Both the position numbers and the translations under genes were made by a program. The notes beneath the pieces were generated by a model. It searched no databases, was not told the DNA's origin, and was given only the letters and a program-made list of their open reading frames with translations. From the NCBI RefSeq assembly GCF_013385635.1, contig NZ_JACAPR010000017.1, positions 1-34,245 of the forward strand: DNA of 34,245 nucleotides, read 5' to 3'. Within the stretch, counting starts at the first letter, position 1. Each line of letters begins with the position of its first letter. The DNA comes from Pseudomonas gingeri (lineage in GTDB: Bacteria > Pseudomonadota > Gammaproteobacteria > Pseudomonadales > Pseudomonadaceae). This document shows positions 31,241 through 34,245 of the stretch, in pieces.

Positions 31241-33139
31241 TTAGATCGCGCCGCGCTGACGCAGCAGCTCCAGGACTTGCTTGACGCTGTCGTCCAGCGA
31301 CAATGCTTGCGTATCCACCACCAGATCGGCATTGAGCGGCACGTCGTACGGGAAGGATTCGCCCGGAATATTGTCGCCACCGGCCGCGTACAGGCCCTGC
31401 GGATCACGTTCCTGGCAAGCCTGCGGCGAGGCCTGGACGTAGACGGTGAGCAGGCGCTCGCCGCCGATCAGGGCCTTGGCCTGTTCACGGCCTTCGGCAT
31501 CCGGCGCAACGAACGCGGCCAGGGTCAGCAGGCCGGCTTCGTTGAACTGGCGCGCCACGTGGGCGGCACGACGCCAGTTCTCGGTGCGTCCGGCACGATC
31601 CTGCGGCAGGCCCTTGTTCAGGTCATGACGCAGGTTCTGGCCGTCCAGTACGAAAACCGCCCGGCCCATGTCGAACAGCTTGCGCTCCACGGCATAAGCC
31701 AGGGTGCTCTTGCCGGCACCCGAGAGGCCGGTGAACAGCACGGTCGCCGGCTGCTGGCCGAAGCGCTGGGCACGCTCCTCGGTCGCGACATGAGCCAGCT
31801 TGCCATGGTGCGTGGCGCTGCCATGGGCCAGCGGCTGGGCGACGATCATGCCCGCGCCGACGGTGCCGTTGGTCAGGCGGTCGATGATGATGAACGCGCC
31901 CGTGGTGCGGTTGCTGTCGTAACCGTCCAGGGCAATCGGTGCGTCCAGGGCGATCCTGACCTTGCCGATCTCGTTCAGTTGCAAGGCGCTGGCCGGACCT
32001 TCTTCGAGGGTGTTCACATCGACCTTGTTGACGATGCTGGCAATCGAACCCGGCACGTAGCTGGTAGCGCGCTTGATGTCGTATTTCTTGCCCGGCAGCA
32101 TCGGCTCCTCAGCCATCCAGACCAGCATGGCCTCGAAGCTGTCGGTCACCGGCGGCACGTTGTCGGCATGCACCAGCAAATCGCCACGGGAGATATCGAT
32201 CTCGTCTTCCATGGTCAGGGTCACGGCCTGGCCGGGGCCGGCGTGCTCCAGTTCACCTTCGAAGGTGACGATGGACTTGACCCGGCTGCTCTTGCCCGAC
32301 GGCAGCACGACCACGTCGTCGCCCTTCTTGACGATGCCGCTGGCCAGGGTGCCGGCGAAACCGCGGAAGTTCAGGTTCGGCCGGTTGACATACTGCACCG
32401 GGAAACGCAGGTCGGTGAAGTTGCGATCGCCCGCCACTTCCACGGTTTCGAGGATTTCCATCAGCGACTGGCCGGTGTACCAGGGCGAACGCTCGCTCTT
32501 GTTCACCACGTTGTCGCCCTTGAGGGCCGACATCGGCACGAAGTGCATGCTCGACGGCTTCATCTTCAGGCCTTCGGCGAACTTCAGGTAGTCGGCCTTG
32601 ATCGACTCGAACACGCCCTGGTCGAAGTCCTTGAGGTCCATCTTGTTGATGGCGACGACGATGTGCTTGATCCCCAGCAGGGAGGCGATGAAGCTGTGGC
32701 GACGGGTCTGGGTCTGCACGCCGTAGCGGGCGTCCACCAGGATGATCGCCAGGTCACAGGTGGAGGCACCGGTGGCCATGTTGCGGGTGTACTGCTCATG
32801 GCCGGGGGTGTCGGCGATGATGAACTTGCGCTTTGCGGTGGAGAAATAGCGGTAGGCGACATCGATGGTGATGCCCTGCTCGCGCTCGGCCTGCAGGCCG
32901 TCGACCAGCAACGCCAGGTCGATATCGTCACCGGTGGTGCCGACTTTCTTCGAATCGCGGGTAATGGCTTCCAGATGGTCTTCGTAGATCATCTTGGAGT
33001 CGTGCAGCAGGCGCCCGATCAGGGTGCTCTTGCCGTCGTCGACGTTACCGCAGGTCAGGAAACGCAGCAGTTCTTTACGCTCGTGCTGGCCCAGGTAGGC
33101 GAGGATGTCCTCGCTGATCAAATCAGATTGATGCGACAT
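31241..33139 (-). CDS. cysNC: Bifunctional sulfate adenylyltransferase subunit 1 / APS kinase CysNC (632 aa)
   Basis: A fusion of CysN, the GTPase subunit of ATP sulfurylase, and CysC, which makes PAPS. The GTPase part has GNVDDGKSTLIG (G1), DTPGHEQYTRNMATGAS (G3) and NKMDL (G4). The kinase part (about 458-632) has its Walker A at about 470-479 (TGLSGAGKST) and ends DPQGLYAAGG...PYDVPLNADLVVDT. At the phosphoserine position of E. coli CysC (FISP) this protein has Ala (AAFVAP). The ATG at 33139 is chosen as the family start (MSHQSDL) with AGGG upstream. It lies 13 bp after cysD in one operon. Confidence 0.96.
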   Translation of the reverse strand: MSHQSDLISEDILAYLGQHERKELLRFLTCGNVDDGKSTLIGRLLHDSKMIYEDHLEAITRDSKKVGTTGDDIDLALLVDGLQAEREQGITIDVAYRYFSTAKRKFIIADTPGHEQYTRNMATGASTCDLAIILVDARYGVQTQTRRHSFIASLLGIKHIVVAINKMDLKDFDQGVFESIKADYLKFAEGLKMKPSSMHFVPMSALKGDNVVNKSERSPWYTGQSLMEILETVEVAGDRNFTDLRFPVQYVNRPNLNFRGFAGTLASGIVKKGDDVVVLPSGKSSRVKSIVTFEGELEHAGPGQAVTLTMEDEIDISRGDLLVHADNVPPVTDSFEAMLVWMAEEPMLPGKKYDIKRATSYVPGSIASIVNKVDVNTLEEGPASALQLNEIGKVRIALDAPIALDGYDSNRTTGAFIIIDRLTNGTVGAGMIVAQPLAHGSATHHGKLAHVATEERAQRFGQQPATVLFTGLSGAGKSTLAYAVERKLFDMGRAVFVLDGQNLRHDLNKGLPQDRAGRTENWRRAAHVARQFNEAGLLTLAAFVAPDAEGREQAKALIGGERLLTVYVQASPQACQERDPQGLYAAGGDNIPGESFPYDVPLNADLVVDTQALSLDDSVKQVLELLRQRGAI

Positions 33140-33152
33140 GCTTAGACCCTGT

Positions 33153-34070
33153 TTAGAAATAGCCCTGACGTTTCTTGTCTTCCATGGAACCTGCGCCATC
33201 GTGATCGATGACCCGGCCCTGGCGTTCGGAAGTACGCGTCAGGAGCATTTCCTGAATGATGTCCGTGAGGGTTTCAGCCTCGGACTCCACCGCGCCCGTC
33301 AACGGGTAGCAGCCAAGGGTACGGAAACGCACCTTCTTCTTGACGATACGCGCCTTGTCCTCGTCGGACAGGTGCTCGAGGATCCGCTCGTCGTCGATCA
33401 TGATCAGGGTGCCGTTCTTCTCGATGACTTCACGCTCGGCGGCGAAGTACAGCGGCACGATCGGGATGCCTTCGAGGTAGATGTACTGCCAGATGTCCAG
33501 TTCGGTCCAGTTCGACAACGGGAAGACACGGATCGACTCGCCCTTGTTGACCTTGCCGTTGTACACGTTCCACAGTTCCGGACGCTGGTTCTTCGGGTCC
33601 CAGCGGTGCTTGCTGTCGCGGAAGGAGTAGACGCGCTCCTTGGCGCGGGACTTCTCTTCGTCACGCCGGGCGCCGCCGAAGGCCGCATCGAAGCCATGCT
33701 TGTCCAGGGCCTGCTTGAGGCCTTCGGTCTTCATGATATCGGTGTGCTTGGCGCTGCCGTGGGTGAAGGGGTTGATGCCTTGCGCCACGCCATCCGGGTT
33801 GACGTGGGTGATCAGGTCCAGGCCCAGCTCGGCAACCATCTTGTCGCGGAAGCTGTACATCTCCTGGAATTTCCAGCGGGTGTCGACATGCATCACCGGA
33901 AACGGCAGCTTGCCCGGGAAAAACGCCTTGCGCGCCAGGTGCAGCATCACGGCGGAGTCTTTACCGATGGAGTACAGCATCACCGGGTTATCGAACTCGG
34001 CGGCCACCTCGCGGATGATATGGATGCTTTCCGCCTCCAGCTGTTTCAGATGCGTCAGTTTGTCGACCAT
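33153..34070 (-). CDS. cysD: Sulfate adenylyltransferase subunit 2 CysD (305 aa)
   Basis: The catalytic subunit of ATP sulfurylase, an N-type PP-loop enzyme that forms adenylyl sulfate from ATP and sulfate. The PP-loop is SIGKDSAVMLHLARKAF (from about residue 34); GGARRDEEKSRAKER, SFRDSKHRWDPKNQRPELW and FPLSNWTELDIWQYI are typical. Length is standard (about 302-305 aa). It is the first gene of cysD-cysNC. A predicted promoter lies about 100 bp upstream. Confidence 0.97.
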   Translation of the reverse strand: MVDKLTHLKQLEAESIHIIREVAAEFDNPVMLYSIGKDSAVMLHLARKAFFPGKLPFPVMHVDTRWKFQEMYSFRDKMVAELGLDLITHVNPDGVAQGINPFTHGSAKHTDIMKTEGLKQALDKHGFDAAFGGARRDEEKSRAKERVYSFRDSKHRWDPKNQRPELWNVYNGKVNKGESIRVFPLSNWTELDIWQYIYLEGIPIVPLYFAAEREVIEKNGTLIMIDDERILEHLSDEDKARIVKKKVRFRTLGCYPLTGAVESEAETLTDIIQEMLLTRTSERQGRVIDHDGAGSMEDKKRQGYF

Positions 34071-34175
34071 GGCTACTCACGAAAAGCGTTCTTATGGACG
34101 GCCAGCGGGCCGTGTTCGAGCGAGGCATGCTAGCACAGCGACCTATTCTATTGAGGAGGCCAGCTAGATCGAAAC

Positions 34176-34205
34176 GATATAAGAATATACCACCCTGTTT
34201 GGCAA
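34176..34205 (-). promoter_or_regulatory. Predicted promoter of cysD-cysNC
   Basis: On the minus strand TTGCCA (34205-34200), an 18-base spacer and TATATC (34181-34176) match five and four of six consensus bases. The spacer is AT-rich (TATATTCTTA), as is common for promoters activated by CysB. The 5' leader would be about 100 bases. CysB control is inferred from the gene function. Confidence 0.4.
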
Positions 34206-34212
34206 CCGCCCC

Positions 34213-34229
34213 TGTAGGAGCCGACTTGA
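34213..34229. repeat. REP-like fragment at the window edge
   Basis: TGTAGGAGCCGACTTG matches the left end of the REP family seen elsewhere in the window. The rest would lie beyond the window. Confidence 0.5.
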
Positions 34230-34245
34230 ACTGGTCAAGTAATTC

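Noticed and set aside
31277..33145. 622-codon open frame on the plus strand opposite cysNC
   Set aside because: A mirror of the cysNC coding frame; no domain, no ribosome-binding site and wrong-strand context.

Overview
The window looks like chromosomal DNA of a Pseudomonas of the fluorescens/putida type. It is GC-rich, carries the REP/REPIN-type intergenic repeats typical of this group (GTAGGAGC...GGCTTGCC...GGCAAGCCGGCTCCTAC), and its gene set (trxB, cysZ, a GT4 glycosyltransferase, an OYE reductase, gpx, a SlyD-type FKBP, pta, a PlsC-like acyltransferase, cysD/cysNC) matches, from memory, the order in other pseudomonads. No rRNA, tRNA, CRISPR, IS element or prophage was seen.

Layout. 1-2645: REPIN and a MalT-type LuxR regulator. 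2774-5337: two divergent peptidoglycan hydrolases without signal peptides, a GHL10 glycosidase and an AmpDh3-like amidase, sharing an AT-rich promoter region. 5375-5614: composite repeats. 5630-8802: DUF1302-DUF1329 operon, probably the target of the LuxR regulator. 8803-9476: gene-free region with an orphan rho-independent terminator, a small-RNA candidate. 9477-10455: two unrecognised AT-rich genes. 10664-13393: aldolase II, alpha/beta-hydrolase and SDR, a likely catabolic operon, with palindromes upstream. 13542-15598: lrgB-lrgA and a divergent LysR regulator. 15579-16034: MioC-like flavodoxin.

16189-20854 is the most interesting part. It holds a short LOV blue-light receptor (photoactive Cys53), a degenerate PilZ-like protein, a MerR/LitR-type regulator that has lost the B12-binding residues of CarH, and a divergent operon of an ABM-domain membrane protein with FolM, FolE and FolX (tetrahydromonapterin synthesis). 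The arrangement suggests blue-light control of reduced-pterin production through LOV and a class II LitR. Promoter-like elements with nested inverted repeats lie in the litR/ABM intergenic region.

20960-34070 is mostly housekeeping: DUF1244-HopJ pair, trxB, cysZ, GT4, OYE reductase, gpx, SlyD/DUF3565, pta-acyltransferase and the sulfate-activation pair cysD-cysNC, separated by clear terminators and by a second copy of the composite repeat (25123-25366). All calls come from reading the sequence and from family knowledge; no database search was run.
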